DNA of 64,000 bases from Streptomyces nymphaeiformis (GTDB lineage Bacteria > Actinomycetota > Actinomycetes > Streptomycetales > Streptomycetaceae): the NCBI RefSeq assembly GCF_014203895.1, contig NZ_JACHJY010000002.1, positions 124,001 to 188,000 on the forward strand, read 5' to 3'. The notes below the pieces were generated by a model. It saw only the letters and a list, made by a program, of their open reading frames with translations. It was not told the origin of the DNA and searched no databases. A program made the translations under genes and the position numbers. This document shows positions 52,969 through 61,849 of the stretch, piece after piece. Numbering within the stretch: position 1 is the first letter of the stretch; each line of letters starts with the position of its first letter.

Positions 52969-53547
52969 TTGGCCGCCAGTTTCAGGACCGTCGTCGAGGT
53001 GGCACCGGACCACCTCGCGCAGGCCCGGTCCATCGACCGGGTGTTCCAGGAGGCGATCGCCCCGGCGACCGTCAACTTCGACTTCGAGGCGATCCACCGG
53101 GCGGCCTCGGCCGTCCCGGACAGCGACGTGGTGAAGATGGTCCGGGGCTGGGGGCTCCAGGAGCACGCCCCCGTCCTCGTCATGGTCCTCTCCCTCAAGG
53201 AGGCCGTCCGCCAGGCGCTGCCGCCGGAGTGCGCGGAGGCCGGCTTCTGGGCCACGGTCGAGCGGGAGCTCGTCCAGGCCTTCACCGGCCTCGCCGCGCA
53301 GGAGGGCCGGCCCGGACTCTCCTTCTACGAGGAGTCCGGGGACCGCACCCGCTTCTACCGGGACCTGTTCTTCGCCCTCCAGGACGAGGAGACCGGGGAC
53401 CACATGTACGCCCTGGCCTTCTGCGTCGACGTGACCGTCGAGCTGCCGAAGGCCGAGACGCTGGCGCTCGACCTGACCGACGTCGTGTCCTTCGCCGTGC
53501 GGCTCAACGCGATCGTCGTCCGCCAGGCGCTGGCCGTCTCCGTCTGA
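52969..53547 (+). CDS. hypothetical protein
   Basis: Protein of 192 aa with a TTG start at 52969, chosen because AGGAGG lies five or so bases before it and the frame upstream reads as non-coding. It has an even mix of helices and strands (ATVNFDFEAIHRAASAVPDS, LVMVLSLKEAVRQAL, FYRDLFFALQDEETGDHMYA, FCVDVTVELPKAETLALDL). No family recognised and no signal peptide. It converges with the ferredoxin-NADP reductase gene. Confidence 0.7.
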   Translation: MAASFRTVVEVAPDHLAQARSIDRVFQEAIAPATVNFDFEAIHRAASAVPDSDVVKMVRGWGLQEHAPVLVMVLSLKEAVRQALPPECAEAGFWATVERELVQAFTGLAAQEGRPGLSFYEESGDRTRFYRDLFFALQDEETGDHMYALAFCVDVTVELPKAETLALDLTDVVSFAVRLNAIVVRQALAVSV

Positions 53548-53624
53548 CCGTACGGCGTCTGACCGTACGGCCGACCCGTACCGGCCCGCCGTCCCGGGCC
53601 GGATCCTCAGGGCCGTCCGGTCGA

Positions 53625-55286
53625 TCAGCCCCGCAGCCGCAGCCGGCCGCCCCGCGCCGCCGCGACGAGCTCCGGCACCGTGGCGAGCTTGACCCGCGGA
53701 CGCCCCGCGTCCCGGCCCCGGGCCCGCTCGGCCCGGTCGATGGAGGCGAGACCGCGCGCGTCGACGATCCCCTTCCCGCTGCGGCTCCGCGCGAGGCGGC
53801 GGAACTCCTGAGCAGTGCCCGTCGGCTTCGGCAGCGCCCCGGCGACCGCGTCCGCGAGCAGCGTCCCCACCGTCTCCCCGGCGCAGGCCCGGTTGGCCCC
53901 GATGCCCCCGGAGGGCCCGCGCTTGATCCAGCCGACGACGTAGCTGCCGGGCAGTCCCACGACCCGGCCGGCCTCGTGCGGCACGGTGCCGGTCGTCTCG
54001 TCGAACGGCAGCCCCGCGAGCGGCACGCCCCGGTAGCCGATGGCCCGGACGAGGAGCCCCGCCGCGATCTCCGTACCGGACGGCTCTCCGTCCTCCGTCA
54101 CCCGGACCGCCCGCACCGCGTCGCTGCCGACGGCCTCGACGGGGGCGGAGTGGAAGCGCAGCACGATCCGCCGCCGGTCCCGTGCCGGGGACCCCGTCCA
54201 GTCCACCGCCTCCCGCTCCACGCCCTTGAGGAGTGCCGCCTTCGTGCCGGGCGCGGCCGCGTCGACGGCCGCGCCGGTGCGCGGGTCCCGGTCGTCGACG
54301 ACGAGGTCGACCCCGGGGAGGTGCTTGAGGGCGAGCAGTTCGGAGGTGGTGTACGCGGCGTCCTCGGGTCCGCGGCGGCCCAGGAGCACCACCTCCCGCA
54401 CGGACGCGTCCCGCAGGGCGGCGAGGGCGTGGTCGGCGACGTCCGTACGGGCGAGGGCGTCGGGGTCCGTGACGAGGACGCGCGCGACGTCGAGCGCCAC
54501 GTTGCCGTTGCCGACCACGACGACCCGCTCGGCGGAGGGCCGGACGGCGTCCGCACCGGTCTCCGGGTGCGCGTTGTACCAGGAGACGACCGAGGTCGCC
54601 GAGACGCTGCCCGGCAGGTCCTCGCCGGGGATGCCGAGCCGGCGGTCGGAGGGCGCGCCCACCGCGTAGACGACCGCGTCGTGGTGCGCGGTGAGTTCCT
54701 CGGGGGTGACCTCCGTGCCGATCTCGACGCCGAGCCGCATGCGGACCCGGGGGTGGGAGTGGAAGCGGGCGAAGGTCTCCCCGGCTCCCTTGGTCGCCGG
54801 GTGGTCGGGCGCCACGCCGTACCGGACGAGTCCGCCGGCGACCGGCAGCCGGTCGATCAGCGTCACCTCGGCGTTGGTGTGCAGGAGGAGGTCCTCGGCG
54901 GCGTACATGCCGGCCGGTCCCGTGCCGACGACCGCGACGCGGATCGGGGCGAAGTCGGAGGGGAGCGAGCGGGCGAAGTCCGGCTCGCCCCAGGGGTGGA
55001 AGGTCGGCGAGGCGAGGACGGGAGCGGGCTCGCGGTCCGCGTAGTAGGCGGCGTTGATCCCCTCGTACTCCCGCAGCCGTTCGGTGAGGCGGTCGGCCGG
55101 GAAGATCGCGTCGACGGGACAGGCGTCCGCGCAGGCGCCGCAGTCGATGCAGCTCTTCGGGTCGATGTAGAGCATCTCCGTCGTGCCGAAGTCCGGCTCG
55201 TCCGGCGTCGGGTGGATGCAGTTGACCGGGCAGACGGCGACGCAGGTGGCGTCGTTGCAGCAGGTCTGGGTGATGGCGTAGGTCAT
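53625..55286 (-). CDS. ferredoxin-NADP reductase with N-terminal ferredoxin domain (FprB type)
   Basis: Protein of 553 aa. Residues 1-65 are a ferredoxin with two clusters, motifs CCNDATCVAVCPVNC and CIDCGACADACPVD. Residues 110-553 are the adrenodoxin-reductase-like flavoenzyme: VAVVGTGPAGMYAAEDLLL binds FAD, VVVVGNGNVALDVARVLV binds NADP, and GWIKRGPSGGIGANRACAGE is the conserved end segment. It passes electrons from NADPH. The gene lies 33 bases downstream of the AurF-like oxygenase, so it is probably its electron supply. Confidence 0.93.
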   Translation of the reverse strand: MTYAITQTCCNDATCVAVCPVNCIHPTPDEPDFGTTEMLYIDPKSCIDCGACADACPVDAIFPADRLTERLREYEGINAAYYADREPAPVLASPTFHPWGEPDFARSLPSDFAPIRVAVVGTGPAGMYAAEDLLLHTNAEVTLIDRLPVAGGLVRYGVAPDHPATKGAGETFARFHSHPRVRMRLGVEIGTEVTPEELTAHHDAVVYAVGAPSDRRLGIPGEDLPGSVSATSVVSWYNAHPETGADAVRPSAERVVVVGNGNVALDVARVLVTDPDALARTDVADHALAALRDASVREVVLLGRRGPEDAAYTTSELLALKHLPGVDLVVDDRDPRTGAAVDAAAPGTKAALLKGVEREAVDWTGSPARDRRRIVLRFHSAPVEAVGSDAVRAVRVTEDGEPSGTEIAAGLLVRAIGYRGVPLAGLPFDETTGTVPHEAGRVVGLPGSYVVGWIKRGPSGGIGANRACAGETVGTLLADAVAGALPKPTGTAQEFRRLARSRSGKGIVDARGLASIDRAERARGRDAGRPRVKLATVPELVAAARGGRLRLRG

Positions 55287-55319
55287 GGCGTCGGCTCAGC
55301 TCGGATCCGGGGGAGGGGG

Positions 55320-56222
55320 TCAGATGAGGTTCGCGCGCTTGTAGAAGTGGAGCGCGGGCCGGGTCAGCAGCCGGGCCGAGGCGAGGAACTCCATGAGCCC
55401 GGCGCAACTGGCGCGCAGCAGCGCCTTGTAGTGCTCGTTGGCGGCGGCCTCGCGGCGGGCGCGCTCGGGGTCGAGTCCGGCCCGCACGTACACCTCCGGG
55501 TTCACCAGGCTGGTGATGATGTAGTACGCGGCGATGGCGACGACGAGGGCCTGGAAGTGGCGGCGCGGCCTGCTCGCGCGGGCGAGGTGGCGGCGCGTCT
55601 CGTCCCGGGCGAACTTCATGTGCCGGGATTCCTCGACGACGTGGATGTTGTTGATGGTCCGGACGAAGGGGACGACCCGCTCGTCGCGCATCCAGTCGCG
55701 CTGCATGACGTCGAGGACCTCCTCGGCGACGAGGATGCCGGCGTACGCGGCCTCGCCGAAGCCGACGGTCTTCATGAAGCGCCCGAGCTCGAGCACGGCC
55801 CGCTTCGGCCGGTAGGCGGGCGCGCCGAGCTTCTCGGAGCCCCGGGCGAACATGATCGAGTGGCGGCACTCGTCGGCGATCTCGGTGAGCGCCCACTGGA
55901 ACCGGGGGTCGGTGTGGTCCATGAGGTAGATGTCGCGGAGCACCAGCTGCTGGAGGATCATCTCGAACCAGATGCCGGTGCTCGCCACCGAGGCCGACTC
56001 CTGACGGGTCAGCTCCTTGCGCTGCTCCTCGGTCATCTCCTGCCAGTAGGCCGTCCCGTAGAGGCTGTTCCACTCCGGGCTCTGGCCGTGGAAGTCCTTG
56101 TCGAGGGGGGTGTCCCAGTCGACCTCGGCGGCGGGGTCGTAGGAGAGCTTCGCGGCCGACAGGAGCAGCCGTGCGGCGACGTCGCGGTCTTCGTCGTCCG
56201 GGCGGACGGTGCTGCTTGCCAT
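55320..56222 (-). CDS. AurF-like non-heme diiron oxygenase
   Basis: Protein of 300 aa. Helices carry the diiron ligands: SVASTGIWFEMILQQ, TEIADECRHSIMFARG (E-x2-H), VAEEVLDVMQRD and HVVEESRHMKFARDE (E-x2-H). This pattern fits AurF/CmlI-type N-oxygenases and related long-chain hydroxylases; the substrate is not predictable. Its partner reductase follows directly. Two palindromic operators lie between 38 and 88 bases upstream of the start, so it is probably repressed by a TetR-family regulator encoded elsewhere. Confidence 0.88.
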   Translation of the reverse strand: MASSTVRPDDEDRDVAARLLLSAAKLSYDPAAEVDWDTPLDKDFHGQSPEWNSLYGTAYWQEMTEEQRKELTRQESASVASTGIWFEMILQQLVLRDIYLMDHTDPRFQWALTEIADECRHSIMFARGSEKLGAPAYRPKRAVLELGRFMKTVGFGEAAYAGILVAEEVLDVMQRDWMRDERVVPFVRTINNIHVVEESRHMKFARDETRRHLARASRPRRHFQALVVAIAAYYIITSLVNPEVYVRAGLDPERARREAAANEHYKALLRASCAGLMEFLASARLLTRPALHFYKRANLI

Positions 56223-56259
56223 GGTGCGGCTCCTCGGGGTCGCTCGTGCGGCTCGGGCG

Positions 56260-56309
56260 CTTGTTAGACACTGCGTCTAGCAAGCTTGTTAGACGGAACG
56301 TATAGCAAG
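56260..56309. promoter_or_regulatory. two tandem 25-bp palindromic operators
   Basis: Copy 1 (56260-56284) has arms CTTGTTAGAC and GTCTAGCAAG around a 5-base centre; copy 2 (56285-56309) has arms CTTGTTAGAC and GTATAGCAAG. They lie side by side with no gap, upstream of the AurF-like gene. Size and symmetry fit a TetR-type repressor. Confidence 0.8.
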
Positions 56310-56376
56310 GGCCCCGGGGAGGCCTACCCCCCGGTACGGACTTTCTTCCGGGCGGGGTGCCCCCGGGTACGCGAAA

Positions 56377-56405
56377 GGGGCCGGAGCCACAGCGGCTCCG
56401 GCCCC
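56377..56405 (-). terminator. terminator of the S8 peptidase gene
   Basis: GGGGCCGGAGCC (56377-56388) and complement (56394-56405), loop ACAGC. It lies 21 bases beyond the peptidase stop. Confidence 0.88.
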
Positions 56406-56425
56406 GTTCCCCGGGTGAGGGTGGG

Positions 56426-58225
56426 TCAGAAGGTCAGGTTCCAGGCGTCGATCTTCCCGGTGTCCGCGGTCGCGTTGTCGCTGACGCGGAGCTTCCAGAC
56501 GCCGTTCGCGACCTCGGACGAGGCGTTGACGGTGTACGTCTGGAGGATGTTGTCGGTGCCGCTGCCGGTCCGGTTGTGCAGGGAGTAGACCGAGCCGTCC
56601 GGGGCCACCAGGTCGACCTTGAGGTCACCGATGTAGGTGTGCTTGATGTCCACGCCCACCTTGAGCGTGGCCGGGGCGTTGCCGGTGACGCCGCTGACGG
56701 TGATCGCGCTCTCGACCGTGGTGTTGTCGGGGATCGCGACGTCCGTGAGGTTCTCGAAGTAGGCCCCGGCCGGCGGGGTCGAGCTGCCGACGGCCTTCAG
56801 GGCGTCCACGCGGCCCTCGCCGAAGAAGCTGTTCTTCGCGGTGGTGCCGGTGCACCGGGCGTCCGCGGGGCAGGCCAGGTCGGTGGCCTGCTCGCCGAGC
56901 TTCGCCCGGATGTCCGCCGGGGTGTACGCGGGGTTGGCGCTGGCGAGCAGCGCGGCCACGCCCGCCACGTGCGGGGAGGCCATCGACGTGCCGCTCAGCG
57001 TGGCGTACTTGCCGCCGGGGGCGGTGCTGTAGACGGACTCGCCGGGGGCCGAGACCTCGATGACGTCCTTGCCGTAGTTGGAGAACGACGCCTTCGACGT
57101 GCCGCTGGTGCCGTTCGCCGCGACCGTGACCACGCCCGGCAGCTCGGCCGGGATGTCGAGGCAGTCGTTGGTGAGGGTCCGGGTCACCGGCGTCGAGTCG
57201 TTCGGGCTCGACGTGTCGGTGGTCTTGTTGGCCAGGTCGACGTTGGAGTTGCCGGCCGCCGCGACCTGGAGGGAGCCCTTGCCCTCGGCGTACGCCTGGG
57301 CGCGGCCCACGCCCTCCAGGATGGCCGCCTGGTCCAGGTCGTTCGGGCAGTTGAACTGCCACGGGTCCGTGTAGTAGCTGTTGTTGGTGACCTTGAAGCC
57401 GTGGTCACCGGCCCACACGAGGCCGCAGATCGTGTTCTCCGCGAAGAACAGCGTGGTGCCGGGCTCGGCGATGCGTACCGAGGAGATCTTCACGCCCGGC
57501 GCGACGCCGATGGCGCCCTTGCCGTTCTTGGCGGCCGCGACCGTGCCGGCGACGTGGGTGCCGTGCGTGTCGACGTCGCGCCAGGCCCCGACCCGGGTGT
57601 CCGGCTTCCCGTACGCGCAGGAGACCGAGTCGGCGGCGTTGAAGTTCGGCGCCAGGTCCTGGTGCTGGTCGTCCACGCCGGTGTCCAGGATGCCGACCTT
57701 GACGGTGGCGGAGCCCTGGTTGACGGCCCAGGCCTGGTCGGCCTTGATCTGGGTCATGTCCGAGCGGACGGGCTCCGTCGTGGGAGCCGCGGCCTGCGCC
57801 GGGTTGGCCGGGAGCGCCGGGTTGTAGGCGTCGGAGGGGACGTCGGAGGTGCGGGTCGCGCCGACCTTCTGGACGCCGGCGACGCCGCGCATCGTGGCGG
57901 CGAAGGAGGCGGAGGTCGAGTGCGCGACGATCACGCCGATCGCGTCGAAGGAGGAGAAGACCGAACCGCCGTTGGCGGCCACGGCGTTGCGGACCGCGGT
58001 GGTGTCACCGGGAGCCGTGATGACCAGGTAGGCGCGGGTCCCGGCGGCCCAGGCGGCGGGCGCCGCGGCGGCCGCGGGAGCGGCGGCGGGGGCGACCGAA
58101 CGGGCCGCGAGCGGCTCGTTGTCGAGGGGCGCGGCCTGAGCGAGACCGGCGGCCGTGCCGAGCGCCAGGGTCGTGCCGAGCGCGAGGGCCGAGAGTCTCA
58201 TCCGGCCGGATATCTGGGAAAACAA
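56426..58225 (-). CDS. secreted subtilisin-like (S8) protease with C-terminal P-domain
   Basis: Protein of 599 aa read from TTG 58225, chosen because GGAGG lies five bases before it; ATG 58201 is the alternative. A signal peptide (LSALALGTTLALGTAAGLAQA) is followed by an inhibitor-like propeptide. The catalytic domain has VKVGILDTGVDDQH (Asp), DVDTHGTHVAGTVAA (His), VAAAGNSN (oxyanion Asn) and LSGTSMASPHVAG (Ser). The last 110 residues are a proprotein-convertase P-domain: VAIPDNTTVESAITVSG to VSDNATADTGKID. It is exported and degrades proteins outside the cell. Confidence 0.93.
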   Translation of the reverse strand: MFSQISGRMRLSALALGTTLALGTAAGLAQAAPLDNEPLAARSVAPAAAPAAAAAPAAWAAGTRAYLVITAPGDTTAVRNAVAANGGSVFSSFDAIGVIVAHSTSASFAATMRGVAGVQKVGATRTSDVPSDAYNPALPANPAQAAAPTTEPVRSDMTQIKADQAWAVNQGSATVKVGILDTGVDDQHQDLAPNFNAADSVSCAYGKPDTRVGAWRDVDTHGTHVAGTVAAAKNGKGAIGVAPGVKISSVRIAEPGTTLFFAENTICGLVWAGDHGFKVTNNSYYTDPWQFNCPNDLDQAAILEGVGRAQAYAEGKGSLQVAAAGNSNVDLANKTTDTSSPNDSTPVTRTLTNDCLDIPAELPGVVTVAANGTSGTSKASFSNYGKDVIEVSAPGESVYSTAPGGKYATLSGTSMASPHVAGVAALLASANPAYTPADIRAKLGEQATDLACPADARCTGTTAKNSFFGEGRVDALKAVGSSTPPAGAYFENLTDVAIPDNTTVESAITVSGVTGNAPATLKVGVDIKHTYIGDLKVDLVAPDGSVYSLHNRTGSGTDNILQTYTVNASSEVANGVWKLRVSDNATADTGKIDAWNLTF

Positions 58226-58476
58226 TGCGTCCTCCGATGACCCGGTGGCGCGGGTGGCGCCGGCCGGGCCCTGTGATGTGTGGGGTGGACGCAAGATCCC
58301 AGAAGGGCGGTGCGGAAGGAAGTGTTCTGTCCGAGAAGCCGGTTGGCGTTACATATTGTTGATCTGGGCACGTCAGGAAGGTGGATGTATCCCCCCGTCC
58401 GCCCCCTTCGTTCCCCGGAGCTCCCGTCCGGGCGGGTCCCAGGCGCCCGGAACATGCGGGCGGGACCGCGCCGCGC

Positions 58477-58482
58477 GATAAT
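58477..58482 (+). promoter_or_regulatory. -10 element GATAAT of the AAA+ gene, possibly leaderless
   Basis: GATAAT ends nine bases before the GTG at 58491, leaving no room for a ribosome binding site, and none is visible. This arrangement suggests a leaderless mRNA. I see no convincing -35 box. Confidence 0.4.
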
Positions 58483-58490
58483 CGGTAACC

Positions 58491-59915
58491 GTGAGTGACG
58501 AAGGTGGGGGCGCGGACACCGTCCGGGCCTGGGTGGCCTTCCACCCGCCGGACGACGAGGAGCGCGGCGAGCAGGCCGTCGCGCTCCTGCGCCGCGCCGG
58601 ACTCGACCCGTACCGCCCACGGCACGGGCGGACCGAAGGCCCCGGCGTGCTCCTCTTCACCACCGCGGACCACGCAGTCGCCGAGCGTCTCGGCGGCCTC
58701 GGCGACGGCGGACGGCACCGGATCCTCGCCGTCGCCCTCACCCGTACGGCCCTCGACGGAGCGGGCCCGTGGCCCCTGCTCCGCGCCGGCGCCACCGACG
58801 TCCTCACCTGGGACGCCTCCGCCACCCCCGCCGAGGACGCCGTACGGCGCCTGCGCCGCTGGGCCGCCGTCGACGCGCTCGTCGCCTCACCCCTCGTCAG
58901 CGACAACCTCGTCGGCGCCGGACCCGCCTGGCAACGACTCCTCCGGGACATCGTCGAGATGGCCGTCTACAGCGACGCCTCGGTCCTCGTCACCGGCGAG
59001 AGCGGTACGGGAAAGGAACTCGTCGCACGGCTCGTGCACGCCCTCGACCCCCGGCGCGGAGCCGAACAGCTGGTCCTCCTCGACTGCACCACCATCGTGC
59101 CCGCGCTCGCCGGCAGCGAGTTCTTCGGCCACGAGAAGGGTGCGTTCACCGGAGCCCTCGCCTCCCGCGACGGAGCCTTCGCCCTCGCCGACCGGGGCAC
59201 CCTCTTCCTCGACGAGGTCGGCGAACTGCCCCTGGAACTCCAGGCCGAACTGCTCCGCGTGGTCCAGGAAGGCACCTACAAGCGGGTCGGCAGCAACACC
59301 TGGCACACCACCGGCTTCCGGCTGGTCTGCGCCACCAACCGCGACCTCACCACGGACGAGGGCGCCCGCCGCTTCCGGGGCGACCTCTACCACCGCATCG
59401 CCGCCTGGACCTGCCGCCTGCCGAGCCTCCGCGAACGCCCCGAGGACATCCTTCCCCTGGCCCGCCACTTCCTCCGCGACGCACGCCAGGGCGACGGCAC
59501 CCCCGGCGCGGAGGACTTCGACCCGGCGGTCTGCCGGCTCCTCATGGAGCGTCACTATCCGGGCAATGTACGGGAGTTGCGGCAGCTGGTCGGAAGAATG
59601 GCACGTCGGCACGTCGGCTCGGGACTCATCAGCGCCGGAGACGTACCGCCCGAGGAACGCCCGCCCGGAGCCGGTCCGGACTCCGGGGAGCCCCCGCGCG
59701 GCTGGCCGGACGCCGGGTTCGAGGAGTCGATCCGTACCGCCCTCGCCTCGGGCGTGTGCCTCAAGGAGATCGGCGTACGCGCCCGCGAGACCGCCGTCCT
59801 CATCGCCGTACGAGAGGCGGACGGCAACCTCCAGGAGGCGGCGCGCGCCCTCGGTGTCACGGACCGGGCCCTCCAGCTCCGCCGCCGCGCCGCGAACGGC
59901 GCACCGGAGGGGTGA
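58491..59915 (+). CDS. AAA+ protein with GAFTGA loop (sigma-54-activator-like)
   Basis: Protein of 474 aa from GTG 58491. Residues 1-125 look like a degenerate receiver-type domain. Residues 135-370 form the AAA+ core: Walker A GESGTGKE at 169-176, GAFTGA at 217-222, Walker B TLFLDEVGEL at 237-246 and the arginine-rich GDLYHRIAAWTCRLPSLRER sensor region. A Fis-like helix-turn-helix closes it at about 434-468 (ADGNLQEAARALGVTDRALQ). The GAFTGA loop contacts sigma-54 in known activators, yet Streptomyces is generally held to lack rpoN. The gene converges on the three-gene operon at 60014-64000. Confidence 0.88.
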   Translation: MSDEGGGADTVRAWVAFHPPDDEERGEQAVALLRRAGLDPYRPRHGRTEGPGVLLFTTADHAVAERLGGLGDGGRHRILAVALTRTALDGAGPWPLLRAGATDVLTWDASATPAEDAVRRLRRWAAVDALVASPLVSDNLVGAGPAWQRLLRDIVEMAVYSDASVLVTGESGTGKELVARLVHALDPRRGAEQLVLLDCTTIVPALAGSEFFGHEKGAFTGALASRDGAFALADRGTLFLDEVGELPLELQAELLRVVQEGTYKRVGSNTWHTTGFRLVCATNRDLTTDEGARRFRGDLYHRIAAWTCRLPSLRERPEDILPLARHFLRDARQGDGTPGAEDFDPAVCRLLMERHYPGNVRELRQLVGRMARRHVGSGLISAGDVPPEERPPGAGPDSGEPPRGWPDAGFEESIRTALASGVCLKEIGVRARETAVLIAVREADGNLQEAARALGVTDRALQLRRRAANGAPEG

Positions 59916-60013
59916 GCGGCGCGCCCACCGTCCAGGCCGAACACCGTGCCGTGCTCGGACTCCCCGCCGGGGAGGCCCGCGGAGAGCGTCCCGTACGCCA
60001 TGACCCGAGGTCC

Positions 60014-61849
60014 TCAGTACGGCCGGTCCGCGGGCGGTGTGCGGCGCATCCGGCGCCTCGTCATCCCGGCCCCGGCCCCGACGGCTCCGCCGATCGCGGC
60101 ACGCCGGCGCCCGACGGGGCCGGCCTGCTGGGCGGTGCGCCGCCGCAGATGGACGGCCGGCATGGTGACGTCGAGCCGGTCCGACGTGAGGTCGACACCC
60201 GTCGCCGCGCGGTAGGCGTGGATGTAGCCCTGGATCTCCGCCCGCCAGTAGCGGGCCCAGTTCGCCGCCTCGTCGCGCTCGATGACCGAGTTCCAGTCGC
60301 CGAACCGGATGGAGAGCAGGATCCGCTCGCCGAAGACCGCGAGGTTGTGGAAGTGCAGCGTGGGCGTGTCCGTCCAGCCCTGCAGCTTCTTCATCACGTC
60401 GACCGTGCCCATCCACGGCTCCGGGTACGCCACCATCGCGCGCGCCGGCAGGAAGTGCCGCATCTCCGGCCGGGCGAGCAGCCACTGCTGCATCAGCATC
60501 TCCTGCCGGGCCGTCCACGGCAGGTCGCCGTACTGGTTGTGCTGGCCCTCGGTGAGCAGCAGATGGACCTCCTTCAGCGCGTTCAGGACCGGGAACCCGT
60601 CCGGCTTGACCGTCATGTCGTCGGCCTGGGTGAAGAACGTCGTGCACAGCTTCAGGAGGCTGTGGAAGGCCTCCAGGAACTTGGAGCGGCTGTCGGCACC
60701 GCGCAGCGGCGGCACCGCACGGCCGAGCAGCGTGATCCCGTAGTGGTGGTCGTACTCGTACGCCCGCCGCACCACCGAGAGCCGGTGCTGCTCGTCCTGG
60801 ATGTACCCCCACAGCAGGTTGCCGAGCGGCAGCAGCGGGGCGATCTCCAGATGGGCCAGCGGATCCGGCTCCACCGCGCGCCGCATGTTCTGGAAGCGGC
60901 GGCTGATCTCGATCAGCGACTGGACGAGGAGACTCTCCTCCTCCCAGTAGTTCCACAGCAGTTCGATGAGGCAGGGGTGGGTCAGCTTGTACCGGAGGAT
61001 CGCGTCGCACGGGAAGCCGAGCTTCCCCGTGCCGCGTACCGGCACGTCCCGCAGCCCCTCCAGGATCCGGGCGAAGTACGGGAGCGTGTAGAAGTCGGGG
61101 TCCTGCGGGATCGGCTCGATGAAGGCCTGCCACATCGACTCGATCTCCTGCCGCGTCACGCCGTCGTCCTGGTAGCGCGCCTGCTCCTGGAGCAGGTCGA
61201 TGCCCTCGAAGGGCTCTCCGGGACGGCTCGGGTCGACGAGGATCCCGCAGCGCAGCCGCATGAACGCCTCGGTCGCGGTCTTCAGGAGCCAGTACGCGTC
61301 CACGTCCGGGTACGGCAGGGCCTGCCCCTTGCGCAGGGCCTTCAGCTCGTCCCGCCCCTCGGTCCGCAGCTGCCGGGTCTCCCGGTCGAGCCCGTGGGAG
61401 GGCCGGCAGAGCACCAGGTCGATGAAGTCCTGGTACTCGGCGAAGCCGAGGGACTCGCTGCTGTTGCGGATGGCGGTCCACAGCGCCTGGCTGTCGGTCC
61501 TGACGGCCCCCGCAGGCTCCAGGTGGACGGAGAGCGAGGCGTGCCGCCCGTCGACCACCGGCATCTTGATCCGCACGTCGGCGACCTGGGTGCTGGTCCG
61601 CCCGTGCGTGTCGGTGACCGTGACCGTGGCGTTCTCGACGCCCGGGTCGGCGGTACGGGTGTCCCAGACGACCGCGGCGTCCGTGGCCGTCCACCGGGCG
61701 AGCGAGCCGCCCGAGACGGACCAGGAGTACGTGACGCCCGGCTCCGTCGTGTCGGCCCGCAGCCGCACCATCTCGCCCCGCGTCACCTCGGCGGGTGCGG
61801 CGGTCAGCGTGACCTGGAGCGGCGAGCGCGGTGTCAGCGGTGTGCCCAT
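60014..61849 (-). CDS. large protein with N-terminal PKD/Ig-like domain, unknown function
   Basis: Protein of 611 aa from ATG 61849 with GAGGAGGAG before it. Residues 12-105 form one PKD/Ig-like domain (PLQVTLTAAPAEVTRGEMVR, GVTYSWSVSGG, VWDTRTADPGVENATVTVTD). The remaining 500 residues are mainly helical, rich in Trp, Tyr and Leu, for example LIELLWNYWEEESLLVQSLI and NWARYWRAEIQGYIHAYRAA, and match no family I know. The end is basic. No signal peptide is seen. The gene overlaps the HEXXH gene upstream by 16 bases, so the two are co-translated. Confidence 0.8.
   Translation of the reverse strand: MGTPLTPRSPLQVTLTAAPAEVTRGEMVRLRADTTEPGVTYSWSVSGGSLARWTATDAAVVWDTRTADPGVENATVTVTDTHGRTSTQVADVRIKMPVVDGRHASLSVHLEPAGAVRTDSQALWTAIRNSSESLGFAEYQDFIDLVLCRPSHGLDRETRQLRTEGRDELKALRKGQALPYPDVDAYWLLKTATEAFMRLRCGILVDPSRPGEPFEGIDLLQEQARYQDDGVTRQEIESMWQAFIEPIPQDPDFYTLPYFARILEGLRDVPVRGTGKLGFPCDAILRYKLTHPCLIELLWNYWEEESLLVQSLIEISRRFQNMRRAVEPDPLAHLEIAPLLPLGNLLWGYIQDEQHRLSVVRRAYEYDHHYGITLLGRAVPPLRGADSRSKFLEAFHSLLKLCTTFFTQADDMTVKPDGFPVLNALKEVHLLLTEGQHNQYGDLPWTARQEMLMQQWLLARPEMRHFLPARAMVAYPEPWMGTVDVMKKLQGWTDTPTLHFHNLAVFGERILLSIRFGDWNSVIERDEAANWARYWRAEIQGYIHAYRAATGVDLTSDRLDVTMPAVHLRRRTAQQAGPVGRRRAAIGGAVGAGAGMTRRRMRRTPPADRPY

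Noticed and set aside
52552..56283. 1243-codon minus-strand frame
   Set aside because: It is a shadow across the ferredoxin reductase and oxygenase genes in another frame; composition is Arg/Pro/Gly noise.
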